Shown here one piece after another: positions 1 through 8,270 of a DNA stretch of 64,000 nt. Within the stretch, counting starts at the first letter, position 1, and each line of letters starts with the position of its first letter. Source of the stretch: Pleomorphomonas sp. JP5 (lineage in GTDB: Bacteria > Pseudomonadota > Alphaproteobacteria > Rhizobiales > Pleomorphomonadaceae); contig NZ_JAMDLI010000006.1 in the NCBI RefSeq assembly GCF_023721815.1, forward strand, positions 186,001-250,000. The letters are read 5' to 3'. Made by a program: the position numbers and the translations under genes. The notes below the pieces were generated by a model. That model was given only the letters and a program-made list of their open reading frames with translations, was not told the origin of the DNA and did no database searches.

Positions 1-128
1 CTCAAACATTTCTCACGCGTCATTCACATCGGCGTGATTGACGGGCTTTGGCCCGAGTGAGACCTGCCGCCGTCGCTTCAGAGCTCTGCTCCGCCGGCAA
101 CCTGCCCCGAAAAGAAGTCGCTCAGCCC

Positions 129-248
129 GCTCCCGTTCGGGAACAGGTGCCAGCCGCCAAGGCAGATGGACGAAGAATGCTCCCGTACGGGAACAGGTGT
201 CGTTGAACCATCCCGAGGAACGGCGTATGCTCCCGTACGGGAACAGCA
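129..248. promoter_or_regulatory. Three phased palindromic operators upstream of hipBA
   Basis: Three copies of a 12-bp palindrome, TCCCGTTCGGGA or TCCCGTACGGGA, start at 131, 181 and 231, exactly 50 bp apart. Each is followed by ACAG; the first two share a longer flank (ACAGGTG). The second and third are perfect dyads. HipB repressors are known to bind several dyads in front of their own operon, so these are probably hipBA autoregulatory operators. Their function is inferred from position and symmetry. Confidence 0.75.
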
Positions 249-259
249 TCGAGGCAGAG

Positions 260-571
260 ATGGCAAAGCTGGCGACGAACGGCCCCCAGACCAATGATGG
301 AGAGAGAACGCTTCCGTCCTCCCCCCAGGCCAACACGCCGCATTCACCTTCCAGAGAAAGCACGGTGATCGGACGGGCCGCGGAACTCGGCGCGCTGGTC
401 CGCGAGGCCCGAAAATCCAAAGGGCTGTCCCAACAGGAGTTTGCCGACCTCGCAGGTGTTGGCCGCCGTTTCGTCTCCAACCTCGAAACCGGCAAAGCAA
501 CCATAGAGATGGACAAGGCCCTGGAGGTCGCCCGGTCCATCGGTCTGATCCTCACGGCAAGGAAGGCCTGA
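260..571 (+). CDS. hipB: HipB-type XRE-family antitoxin/repressor
   Basis: A 103-residue protein with one Cro/C1 helix-turn-helix in its C-terminal two thirds. The helix pair contains GLSQQEFADLAGVGRRF and is followed by SNLETGKATI, typical of HipB. It should dimerise, repress its own operon and neutralise HipA. Start 260 has GAGG 5 nt upstream and leaves all three operators outside the gene. ATG 227, preceded by GAGGAA, is an in-frame alternative that would place the third operator inside the reading frame. The hipA start follows the stop by 4 bp, so the two genes form an operon. The N-terminal 35 residues are rich in S, T and P and look disordered. Confidence 0.85.
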   Translation: MAKLATNGPQTNDGERTLPSSPQANTPHSPSRESTVIGRAAELGALVREARKSKGLSQQEFADLAGVGRRFVSNLETGKATIEMDKALEVARSIGLILTARKA

Positions 572-575
572 GATC

Positions 576-1925
576 ATGACTATCCTTGACGTACGGCTCG
601 ATGGTTTCACTGACCCCATCGGCAAGCTCTCACGCCGGTCATCCGGCGCCATCAACTTCGCCTACGCGCCCGACTATCTGCGCAATCCCGACGCCATCCC
701 CCTGTCTCTCGCCTTGCCTTTGACGGATGAGCCTTACGGGGACGTTCAGGCGAGGGCGTTTTTCGACAACCTGCTTCAGGAAAGAGACCAGGCGCTCACC
801 TCGATCATGGGGCGCTACGAGATCTCCCGCGACGACATCGTCGGGCTCCTCTTCCACATGGGCAAGGATTGCGCCGGCGCACTCTCGGTGCTGCCCGAGG
901 GCGCGCCTCCCGTGAAGGTGCCGGGCAACTACGACACCGACTACACGCCCCTCTCCGAGGCCCGCATGGAGGAAATCGTCGAGTCCCTGCATCGCCGTCG
1001 GACGCTGCCCAGCGACATGGAGGACCCTTCCCCACTGGCCGGAATGCAGTCGAAGATCGCCCTGACCATGCTCCCCGATGGGCGCTTTGCCGAACCCATG
1101 CAAGGCTCAGGCGCCCCGACGACGCACATCCTCAAGGTGCCCGACCCGGACCACCCCAACGACGCCCTCCACGAAGCCACGACCATGCGCCTGTCGCGGG
1201 CGATGAGGTTTCCAACAGCCGATATCGAGGTCGTCCCCTTCTCCAGCATCGAGGCCTTGCTGGTGACGCGTTACGACCGCTCCCTGGACGAAGACGGCCG
1301 TGTCCTTCGCGTCCATCAGGAAGACTTCGCCCAGGCGCTCGGGCTGCCCTCCTCGCTGAAATACGAACGCCGAGGAGCACCGGAGCGCCGCTTCGATGTC
1401 GAGGGCATCGCGCGCGTTCTGAACTCGACGTCCAGCCCGGCCGAGGAGCGGCTGTTCTTCATCAGGGCCACCATCTTCGACCTTCTGGTCGGCAACGTGG
1501 ACGGCCACGCCAAGAACTTCGCCATCCTTTACGGGCAGAGAGGCGCGAGCCGCCTGTCCCCACGCTACGATGTCATGCCGACCCGCCTCGACGCCAACCT
1601 GACCGACGAACTGGCCTACAGGATCGGGAACGCGAGCAGGATCGGGGACATCGGCCCCGGTGAGTTCGACGACTTCCTGAAACAACTCGGCATCGCAACG
1701 GGAGCCGCCCGTAGGCGACTGCGCGACACGCATGTCCCGGACATCGCAAGGCAACTCGCCAGCCACCTCGGGGCGCTCGACAAGGCAAACCTGAAGAAAC
1801 TGGCCGACCTCATCGCCGCCAACACGAAAACCCTGCTGGGAGCCCTGAGCCTCGAAGTCCCTCCCGAGGCGGCCAATCGCGACGCCTATGTCGTCAAGGG
1901 TGGCGGCTGGGGCCTGGGCTCGTAG
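576..1925 (+). CDS. hipA: HipA-type Ser/Thr kinase toxin
   Basis: A 449-residue HipA-family kinase. HipA of E. coli phosphorylates glutamyl-tRNA synthetase and induces dormancy; the target here is unknown. The N-terminal subdomain contains the family GRLSRR-like and PLSLALPL segments. Next come the nucleotide-binding loop (AGMQSKIALT) and the THILKVP strand. The catalytic motif NVDGHAKN places Asp at residue 309, and the metal-binding Asp of RYDVMPT is residue 332, the same numbering as the E. coli enzyme. The gene lies 4 bp downstream of hipB. It appears full length and intact. Assignment as toxin rests on family and on pairing with hipB. Confidence 0.9.
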   Translation: MTILDVRLDGFTDPIGKLSRRSSGAINFAYAPDYLRNPDAIPLSLALPLTDEPYGDVQARAFFDNLLQERDQALTSIMGRYEISRDDIVGLLFHMGKDCAGALSVLPEGAPPVKVPGNYDTDYTPLSEARMEEIVESLHRRRTLPSDMEDPSPLAGMQSKIALTMLPDGRFAEPMQGSGAPTTHILKVPDPDHPNDALHEATTMRLSRAMRFPTADIEVVPFSSIEALLVTRYDRSLDEDGRVLRVHQEDFAQALGLPSSLKYERRGAPERRFDVEGIARVLNSTSSPAEERLFFIRATIFDLLVGNVDGHAKNFAILYGQRGASRLSPRYDVMPTRLDANLTDELAYRIGNASRIGDIGPGEFDDFLKQLGIATGAARRRLRDTHVPDIARQLASHLGALDKANLKKLADLIAANTKTLLGALSLEVPPEAANRDAYVVKGGGWGLGS

Positions 1926-2271
1926 GGCAAAGGCGAAGAAGGTCGTCGTCCGAAACCAGAAACGCCGCCCCCTCCATTGCCAACACGAACAGTCATCCGC
2001 AATCACACCGTCCCCGCCCGGCTTGAACTGCCACCTCCGGTAGGTATGTTGACATGGCCAACTCTTTGACTTCAGCTACCATTTACTAATACCACCTAAG
2101 TCTTTGATCAGATGTGAAAATACCAATCTCGCGTTTCACAACTCATACCACCTCTACCGACAAAGCCTCCTCTATCGCATTTACGGTTTGCCTCTGTTAG
2201 GCTTGCGTTGAGCGAAGTCGTCTCGTTTCGCTCCGTGTCGTTTCGGTTGCGACCTCCGGAGGAGGGGAGCA
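1926..2271. other. Gene-free, AT-richer leader region before the Septu pair
   Basis: No convincing protein gene is seen here. Composition shifts to AT-rich around 2050-2170. ATACCACCT occurs at 2089-2097 and 2145-2153, with a related ATACCAATC at 2120-2128. GTGAAA (2114-2119) and TTTCAC (2134-2139) could form a small hairpin. The stretch probably holds the promoter and leader of the ptuAB operon. No reverse transcriptase or recognisable retron RNA is present. Confidence 0.4.
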
Positions 2272-2334
2272 ATGGTGGAAACACTGGGACTGTATGGGAT
2301 GGTGATGCATTTGCGGATTAAACGATGCAGCTAG
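2272..2334 (+). CDS. Possible 20-residue leader peptide overlapping ptuA
   Basis: ATG at 2272 is preceded by a strong purine-rich ribosome-binding site (GGAGGAGGGGAG) and runs 20 codons to TAG at 2332. The frame overlaps the ptuA start at 2325 by 10 bases. ptuA itself has no visible Shine-Dalgarno sequence, so ribosomes finishing this peptide could re-initiate on ptuA. The peptide (MVETLGLYGMVMHLRIKRCS) matches nothing I recognise. It may be a translational-coupling leader rather than a functional peptide. Confidence 0.4.
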   Translation: MVETLGLYGMVMHLRIKRCS

Positions 2335-3590
2335 AGCGCCTAGAACTCTCCAATTTCAGAGGCATTAGCCACCTATCGCTCGACCTTCACCCCCGCCTCA
2401 CCATACTTGTGGGCGAAAATGGAGCAGGCAAGACGTCGCTGCTAGATGCCCTAGCGATTGGCCTCTCCCACTACGTCGCCCGCCTCACGAAATCAGCCGG
2501 AAGCGCGCGTCGCATATCCCAAGACGACGTAAAAATTGGCGCTCCCGAAGCAAGAATTCAGGTCGCAGCGACGGATGGCGACACGAAAATCAGTTGGTCT
2601 GTCGTGAAGCAGGGCCAACGAGAACGAGTGCTAAGACCAAGAGCAGGCGACTATCGGGCACTAGCTGACTTTGTTAGGAGCATAGCCGAGCGGCAGTTGG
2701 ATGATACCCGTTATCTCCTTGGAGAGACGCCAATCATATACTACGATCAGCGCAGATCTATAATTGATATTCCACAAAGAAAGCGAGGAAACGTAAGTCA
2801 TAGCGTATCCGACGCATTCGCAGAAAGCCTAATCCAAGGTAAAATTGATTTCAGAAAGCTGACTTATTGGTTTCAGGAACGAGAAACAGAAGAGTTGCGT
2901 TTACAGCGCAGAGATGCATCCTACAAGGACATGCAACTAAACGCGGTTAGAGCCGCTATAACAAGCTCAACAGGCTTGCGAGACCCATTCTATCGAATCG
3001 AAAGCCCTAGAGGGCTCACATTTCACAAGGGGAAAACTGAACTTCACGCAAGTCAATTATCAACGGGCGAGAAGATATACATGGCCCTTGCCGCAGACCT
3101 TTCTAGGCGCCTAGCAATAATAAATCAGAACCTCAAAAACCCATTGCAAGGGGGCGCGATAGTCTTAATCGATGAAATCGAACTTCATCTTCACCCTGAG
3201 TGGCAGAGGAAAATTGTCACGTGGCTATCTTCTACTTTTGAGAACTGTCAGTTTATTTTAACAACACACTCTCCACAGGTCCTGGGAGATGTCAGAGCCG
3301 ACAGCATTAGAGTTTTAACCTCTCATAAAGGCAATATTGGGCTTACTCGGATAAAAGCCTCCTATGGACGTGATAGCAATTACTTGCTCACAGCGGCATT
3401 TGGAGCCGATGAGCGCGCTTCAATGGTTAAGAGGCGCATAGAAAGCATTGACTCAGCAATAAGTGAAGATCGTCTGGAAGACGCAAAGCGTGAAATATAC
3501 AAACTCCGCTCTGAGGTAGAAGGTAGCGACCCACAAGTCGATATTGCCGAGGCCAGATTAGCCCGCCGGATAAAGACGTCTGAGAGATGA
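2325..3590 (+). CDS. ptuA: Septu-type AAA ATPase (PtuA-like)
   Basis: A 421-residue ATPase of the ABC/SMC-like AAA_21 class. FRGI near residue 12 and Walker A GENGAGKT at residues 30-37 open the protein. The Walker B region LIDEIELHLHPEWQ is around residues 281-294, followed by TTHSPQV, the switch His motif of OLD/PtuA ATPases. It overlaps the HNH nuclease gene by 4 bp (ATGA). This ATPase-HNH architecture matches the Septu antiphage system, where PtuA and PtuB form a complex. Base composition is clearly poorer in GC than the chromosomal genes, indicating recent acquisition. A stand-alone ATPase/nuclease pair of another name cannot be excluded. Confidence 0.85.
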   Translation: MQLERLELSNFRGISHLSLDLHPRLTILVGENGAGKTSLLDALAIGLSHYVARLTKSAGSARRISQDDVKIGAPEARIQVAATDGDTKISWSVVKQGQRERVLRPRAGDYRALADFVRSIAERQLDDTRYLLGETPIIYYDQRRSIIDIPQRKRGNVSHSVSDAFAESLIQGKIDFRKLTYWFQERETEELRLQRRDASYKDMQLNAVRAAITSSTGLRDPFYRIESPRGLTFHKGKTELHASQLSTGEKIYMALAADLSRRLAIINQNLKNPLQGGAIVLIDEIELHLHPEWQRKIVTWLSSTFENCQFILTTHSPQVLGDVRADSIRVLTSHKGNIGLTRIKASYGRDSNYLLTAAFGADERASMVKRRIESIDSAISEDRLEDAKREIYKLRSEVEGSDPQVDIAEARLARRIKTSER

Positions 3591-4252
3591 AATTTAGCGC
3601 AAAAAGACCTGCTCCCAAAGCTTTTGTTGATTGGCTCGAGCAAGAAAATAACGACTGGAAGCCGACCTATAGTCAGCTTTCTGGTCCTCCCATGCAGGCG
3701 GTCCAGCAGAGTCTATTGGAAGAGCAGGGTTACGTATGCTGCTATTGCGGCCGCCGACTGCCACTGGACGGCAGTGAAGGTCACATCGATCACTTTTGGC
3801 CTCAATCTCGCTTCAACGGGACTACTGCCGACGACCGAAGGCTTGACTATAATAACTTCTTTCGTAGCTGCGGACCAAGAGGGCAACGGGGCGTCCCGAC
3901 AGGAAGACCGTCGACCTGCGGTGAAGCAAAAGGCGATTGGTATGACATACATAACAGCATTCTTCCCTCAGATCCTGGATGTGAAAGAAGGTTTGTCTAT
4001 GGCCAGACAGGAGCAGTTAAACCCAGCAACCCAGACGACAAAGCCGCTCTAAATATGATTAAACAATTAAACCTTAACGACAGGGCACTAGATTATGAAA
4101 GATCAGTAATTATTGAAGAAATAGAAGCAGCACTAGCCAAGGGCATTTCAGCATCAAGCGAACACGCGAGAACTCGAACGCCCATTAACGGTCAGCTCCC
4201 AGGGTTCGGTCACGTGGCTGCAAGATACTTAGAGGAGGAGTTCAAACTCTAG
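3587..4252 (+). CDS. ptuB: Septu-type HNH endonuclease (PtuB-like)
   Basis: A 221-residue HNH-family nuclease. The sequence CCYCGRR at residues 51-57 supplies the zinc-binding cysteines, and GHIDHFWP at 65-72 is the catalytic HNH segment. LDYNNFFRSC follows as the second half of the beta-beta-alpha metal fold. These features match the retron/Septu HNH family (TIGR02646-like). Translation is coupled to ptuA through the ATGA overlap. No retron reverse transcriptase is nearby, so this looks like a two-gene Septu locus. Codon use and GC resemble ptuA and differ from downstream genes. Confidence 0.85.
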   Translation: MKFSAKRPAPKAFVDWLEQENNDWKPTYSQLSGPPMQAVQQSLLEEQGYVCCYCGRRLPLDGSEGHIDHFWPQSRFNGTTADDRRLDYNNFFRSCGPRGQRGVPTGRPSTCGEAKGDWYDIHNSILPSDPGCERRFVYGQTGAVKPSNPDDKAALNMIKQLNLNDRALDYERSVIIEEIEAALAKGISASSEHARTRTPINGQLPGFGHVAARYLEEEFKL

Positions 4253-4273
4253 AAACAAACTGTGGATGTTTGA

Positions 4274-4459
4274 GTTCTTACTGACATCTATTTAATCGCC
4301 GCTCTCACCGCCACGCGCCGCATCCCGGCCCTAACCGCCCTGCGCCAACGAATGAAAGCCGCAGGTAAAGCACCAAAGACAATCCTCATCGCAGCGGGAC
4401 GCCAACTGCTCGTCATCCTCAACGCGATGATCCGGCACAATCAGCCTATCCGGCTATGA
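4274..4459 (+). pseudogene. 3' remnant of an IS110-family transposase
   Basis: An open frame without a start codon encodes about 60 residues, including ALTATRRIPALTALRQRM, KAAGKAPKTILIAAGRQLLV and ILNAMIRHNQP before TGA at 4457. This matches the conserved C-terminal tail of IS110/IS116/IS902 transposases (K-pattern then VAxRKLLxILNAMxR). The catalytic DEDD domain is missing, so it is a relic. It lies directly after ptuB and marks the right edge of the low-GC accessory segment. Confidence 0.75.
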
Positions 4460-4525
4460 CAACAACACAGTTGCCCCCTCGACTTTCGGCTTTGAATCGC
4501 CTCATCCGGCGTTTACCATGGCTTG

Positions 4526-4555
4526 GCCCCGTTCGGGCCGACCGACGGGGCTTTG
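4526..4555 (+). terminator. Hairpin upstream of ade, terminator-like
   Basis: GCCCCG (4526-4531) pairs with CGGGGC (4546-4551), followed by a short TTTG. It may stop transcription coming from the Septu/IS110 segment before the adenine deaminase gene. The T tract is weak. Confidence 0.4.
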
Positions 4556-4577
4556 TTGAATCGAGCCCGAGGTCCGG

Positions 4578-6392
4578 ATGTCCAGTACCCCCAAGCCGAC
4601 GCGTTTTTCCGTCAAGCCCCTGCACCTTCTGACCCGCCACCTTGCCGACGTCGCATCCGGCCGCGCCGATCCCGACCTGGTGATCACCGGCGCCCGCGCC
4701 CTCTCCACCTATTCCGAGCGCATCCTCAACGACCGCGAGATCTGGATTTCCGGCGGGCGCATCGCCGCCGTCAAGGAAGCGGGCAGCTATCGCGGCGGCT
4801 CGGCCGCCCTCTATGACGCCCAGGGCGGCATCATCGGGCCCGGCCTCGTCGACCCGCACATCCACATCGAAAGCTCGATGGTGACGGCCTGCGCCTATGC
4901 CGAGGCCGCGCTGCTCAACGGCACCACCACCATCTTCTGCGACAGCCACGAGATCGGCAACGTGATGGACGTCGCCGGCATCGAGGCGATGATGGAGGAC
5001 GCTCGCGAGGCGCCGCTCTCCATCTTCCACACGCTGGCCTCCACCGTGCCCGCCACCTCGCCCGAGCTGGAAACGGCCGGCGGCGACCTGACGCCGGAGA
5101 AGATCGGCGCGCTGTTCGACAAGTGGCCCGAGGCCGTGGCGCTGGGCGAAAAGATGGACTTCGTGCCGGTGACCATGGGCGACGAGCGCAGCCACGCCAT
5201 CATCGCCGAAGCCCTGTCGCGCGGCCGCCCCGTCTCCGGCCACGTCTACGGCCGCGAGTTCGTCGCCGCCTATGCCGCCGCCGGCGTCACCGACACCCAC
5301 GAGGCCACCGACCGCGACATCGCCGACGACCTTCTCGAAGCCGGCGTCTGGATCTTCCTGCGCGGCGGCCCGCCGACCACGCCCTGGCACTCGCTGCCCG
5401 AAGCGATCAAGACGATCACCGAGCTCGGCGCCTCGCCGCGCCGCGTCGCCGTCTGCACCGATGACCGCGACGCCGAGGACCTCCTGGCCTTCGGCCTCGA
5501 CTGGGTGGTGCGGCAGGCCTACCGCATCGGCATTCCGCGCACCACCGCCTGGGCGATGGGCTCGATTTCCGGCGCCACCCGCTATGCCATGGACGGCGAG
5601 ATCGGCGGCCTCGGCGGCGGCCGGCGCGCCGACCTGGTGCTGCTCGACGACGATCTGGTGCCGCAGTCGACCTGGTACGGCGGCGAGCTGATGGTCGACC
5701 GCCGCGCCATCACTCCGACGCTGGAATCGACGCTGGAAACGCGCTACCGCTACCCGGACGCTGCCTACGCCACCATCCACCTGCCCAAGGAGCTGAAGCT
5801 GACGCCGGAGCTGCCGACCGCGCCGGTGACGGCCAACGTCATCCGCGCCGAGCTGCCGGGCATCGTGCTGAAGCACGTCAAGATCGCGCTCGAGCCGGCC
5901 AACGACTGGCAGACGCTGTTCGACCGCCACGACCTCGCCTTCGTCACCGTCGTCGAGCGGCACGGCAAGTCGGACGGCAACGTGGCGCGCGGCCTTCTGC
6001 AGAACTTCGGCCTGAAACAGGGCGCCGTCGCCTCCTCGGTCGGCCACGACAGCCACAACATCATCATCGCCGGCACCAACGAGGCCGACATGGCCGTGGC
6101 GCTCAAGGCCATCGAGGCCGAGCGCGGCGGCATCTGCGTGGTGCGCGACGGCGTGGTGACGGCCATGGTGCCGCTGCCGGTCGCCGGCTTGATGTCCGAC
6201 AAGCGCGTCCATCTCGTCGCCGGCGAGGTCGAGGCGCTGAAGGTGGAGTGGGAGAAGGCCGGCTGCACCCTGCCCTACATGGGCTTCAACCTGATCCCGC
6301 TGTCGGTCATCCCGGAGATCCGCATCACCGACAAAGGCATGGTGCTGGTGCCGGAAATGACCCAGGTGCCGCTGTTCGACGCGGCCGAGTAA
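4578..6392 (+). CDS. ade: Adenine deaminase
   Basis: A 604-residue cytosolic amidohydrolase that converts adenine to hypoxanthine and ammonia in purine salvage. The metal-binding motif DPHIHIESS puts His94 and His96 in the binuclear site. [12 protein letters not shown] and the [13 protein letters not shown] segment follow in family order, and the adenine-deaminase C-terminal domain includes [15 protein letters not shown]. Length is typical of the long Ade family. The start at 4578 has GAGG a few bases upstream. It is transcribed alone and its GC is typical of the chromosome. Confidence 0.93.
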   Translation: MSSTPKPTRFSVKPLHLLTRHLADVASGRADPDLVITGARALSTYSERILNDREIWISGGRIAAVKEAGSYRGGSAALYDAQGGIIGPGLVDPHIHIESSMVTACAYAEAALLNGTTTIFCDSHEIGNVMDVAGIEAMMEDAREAPLSIFHTLASTVPATSPELETAGGDLTPEKIGALFDKWPEAVALGEKMDFVPVTMGDERSHAIIAEALSRGRPVSGHVYGREFVAAYAAAGVTDTHEATDRDIADDLLEAGVWIFLRGGPPTTPWHSLPEAIKTITELGASPRRVAVCTDDRDAEDLLAFGLDWVVRQAYRIGIPRTTAWAMGSISGATRYAMDGEIGGLGGGRRADLVLLDDDLVPQSTWYGGELMVDRRAITPTLESTLETRYRYPDAAYATIHLPKELKLTPELPTAPVTANVIRAELPGIVLKHVKIALEPANDWQTLFDRHDLAFVTVVERHGKSDGNVARGLLQNFGLKQGAVASSVGHDSHNIIIAGTNEADMAVALKAIEAERGGICVVRDGVVTAMVPLPVAGLMSDKRVHLVAGEVEALKVEWEKAGCTLPYMGFNLIPLSVIPEIRITDKGMVLVPEMTQVPLFDAAE

Positions 6393-6551
6393 TCAAGGCC
6401 GAATAACCAGAAAAGGGCGGCCGACCCTGCCGGGCCGGCGCCCCCACATCGACACGGAAAGATTCTTTTCGCGGCCGCGATCCGTTTGGCTCGGGCCGAA
6501 CGTCTGGATTGGGCAGGACGCCGATCCCCGGCGTCGAAGAGAGTGTCCGAG

Positions 6552-6872
6552 ATGAACGACATCGCCCTGAAGCCCGACGCCACCACGCTGGTCAACGTCC
6601 TGACCTGCGAGCCGACCGACCAGGAGGCGCTGCTGGCCCTCCTGCGCGATAACATCGAGACGGTGATCTCGACGCTGGACGGCTGGATCGCCACCAACCT
6701 TGTGTCCGCCACAGACGGATCGCGGGTGGTCATCGTCTCGCAATGGCGCGATGCCGCCGCCGTCAAGGCGATGCAGACCAACGAGCGCATGGTCGCCTAC
6801 TTCCCCAAGCTGGCAGCGCTGGCTCGCTTCGACGCGACCGTGGGCGCCATCGCCTACCAGCGCGCCGCCTGA
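6552..6872 (+). CDS. Antibiotic-biosynthesis-monooxygenase-fold protein
   Basis: A 106-residue single-domain protein of the ABM ferredoxin-like fold. It has the pattern of a strand, an (E)ALLALLRDNIETV helix, GWIATNLVSATDGSRVVIVSQW and a final FDATVGA strand. Proteins of this type are small oxygenases or stress-response enzymes; the substrate here is unknown. The gene ends 22 bp before a sigma factor gene on the same strand. Paired expression suggests it is a target or partner of that sigma factor. GTG at 6543 is an in-frame alternative start. Confidence 0.75.
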   Translation: MNDIALKPDATTLVNVLTCEPTDQEALLALLRDNIETVISTLDGWIATNLVSATDGSRVVIVSQWRDAAAVKAMQTNERMVAYFPKLAALARFDATVGAIAYQRAA

Positions 6873-6894
6873 CATGCTCTAGCGAGGACGCCGA

Positions 6895-7761
6895 ATGATC
6901 CCGCAGGACCTCGAGACACGACTGGCGGTCCTGCGGCCCCAGCTTCACCGCTATTGCGCGCGCATGGTGGGCTCGACCGTCGACGCCGAGGACATCGTGC
7001 AGGACGCCTGCCTGAAGGCGGTGGCGGCATGGGACGGCGCGGACCTCGCCAACCCCGACGGCTGGCTGTTCCGCATCGCCCACAACACCGCCCTCGATTT
7101 CCTGCGCCGCCGCAGGCGCCTGCCGATGGCGGAGGATCCGGAGGTTCTGGAAACGAGCGCCGTCGCGCCGACGCCCGATCCCGGCGCCGCCATCGCATCG
7201 ATACGAACCTTTCTGCGCCTGCCGCCGCTCCAGCGCAGCGCGGTCGTCATGAAGGACGTGATCGGCCACTCGCTCGAAGAGATCGCCGAGATCAACGGCA
7301 TCAGCCCGCCGGCCGCGAAATCGGCCCTGCAACGCGGACGCGCCAGTCTGCGCGCCTTTCTCGACGAGCCCGAGGATGCCGAGGCGCCCGCGCTGACGGC
7401 CGAGACCCGGCGGCGCCTCGTCGCCTATGTCGATGGCTTCCGAGCCGGCGACTTCGATGCGGTGCGCGCCATGCTGGCCGAGGACGTGCGGCTCGACCTC
7501 GTGTCGAGGCTGAGCCGGACCGGCAAGTCCCAGGTCGGGGACTACTACGGCCGATACGCCGAGAGCCGGCAGTGGGCCTTCGCCCCCGGCCTCGTCGAGG
7601 GACGCCCGGCCATGCTGGTCTACGACCGCGACGTCTCCCTCGACCAACCCGCCTATTTCGTCGCCCTCACCTTCCGAGACGGGCAGGTCGCGGACATCCG
7701 CGACTTCCTGCTCGCCCGCTACGCGACCGAGGGCGTCCGCATGGAGGAACTGGCGCCCTGA
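6895..7761 (+). CDS. ECF-type RNA polymerase sigma factor with C-terminal SnoaL-like domain
   Basis: A 288-residue protein. Residues about 10-75 form sigma region 2 (AEDIVQDACLKAV, GWLFRIAHNTALDFLRRR). Residues about 105-155 form region 4 (LPPLQRSAVVMKDVIGHS, EEIAEI, SALQRGRASLR). A C-terminal SnoaL/NTF2-like domain occupies the remainder. In ECF41/SigJ-like factors this extension modulates activity in place of a separate anti-sigma factor. None is visible here. GAGG at 6884 supports the start. It probably forms an operon with the ABM-fold gene 22 bp upstream. Confidence 0.88.
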   Translation: MIPQDLETRLAVLRPQLHRYCARMVGSTVDAEDIVQDACLKAVAAWDGADLANPDGWLFRIAHNTALDFLRRRRRLPMAEDPEVLETSAVAPTPDPGAAIASIRTFLRLPPLQRSAVVMKDVIGHSLEEIAEINGISPPAAKSALQRGRASLRAFLDEPEDAEAPALTAETRRRLVAYVDGFRAGDFDAVRAMLAEDVRLDLVSRLSRTGKSQVGDYYGRYAESRQWAFAPGLVEGRPAMLVYDRDVSLDQPAYFVALTFRDGQVADIRDFLLARYATEGVRMEELAP

Positions 7762-7768
7762 TGACGGA

Positions 7769-7798
7769 GCCCGCCCTCCGCCATGGCGGGGGCCTTTT
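7769..7798. terminator. Terminator between sigma factor gene and cueR
   Basis: CCCGCC (7770-7775) pairs with GGCGGG (7785-7790), and TTTT at 7795 follows on the plus strand. It lies between two convergent genes and could serve the sigma-factor transcript. Confidence 0.55.
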
Positions 7799-7809
7799 CC
7801 TGCCAGGGA

Positions 7810-8250
7810 CTACCCCGCCACCGCCCCTCTGCGCGGCTGGATCGACAGGTCCTCGTCGGCGCTGTCGGCGCTCAACCCATCGAGGATCGGGCAGTTGGGC
7901 CGGTCGTCGCCGTGGCAGGCGCAGACCAGCTTGGACAGCGTTTGGGTCATGTCCTGCAAGGCGGCGATCCGCTTTTTGAGATCGTCGATGTGGTTCTGGG
8001 CCAGCCGCTTCACCTCGGCGCTGGCCCGCCCCTCGTCGCGCCAGAGGTCGAGCAGCTCGGCAATCTCGGCGACGGAGAAGCCCAGGTCGCGCGACCGGCG
8101 GATAAAGCGCAGCATGTGTACGTCGGTGTCCGAATAGTCGCGGTAGCCCGACTCCCGCCGGTCGGCCTTGGGGATCAGCCCGGTCTGCTCGTAGTAGCGG
8201 ATCATCTTGGCCGACACGCCGGAGGCCTTGGCCGCCTGTCCGATATTCAT
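7810..8250 (-). CDS. cueR: CueR, copper-responsive MerR-family activator
   Basis: A 146-residue MerR-family protein. The N-terminal winged helix (MNIGQAAKASGVSAKMIRYY) is followed by the dimerisation helix. The metal loop has two cysteines in CHGDDRPNCPILDGL, the Cu(I) signature of CueR. Start 8250 has AGGAGAGGG just upstream; a longer frame to 8274 lacks support. It is 20 bp downstream of copA on the same strand. It should activate the two MerR-type promoters found between copA and copZ. Confidence 0.93.
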   Translation of the reverse strand: MNIGQAAKASGVSAKMIRYYEQTGLIPKADRRESGYRDYSDTDVHMLRFIRRSRDLGFSVAEIAELLDLWRDEGRASAEVKRLAQNHIDDLKKRIAALQDMTQTLSKLVCACHGDDRPNCPILDGLSADSADEDLSIQPRRGAVAG

Positions 8251-8270
8251 CTGCCCTCTCCTGTCAGCTC

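Noticed and set aside
1926-2324. A retron with PtuAB effectors
   Set aside because: There is no reverse transcriptase gene and no recognisable msr-msd fold upstream of ptuA.
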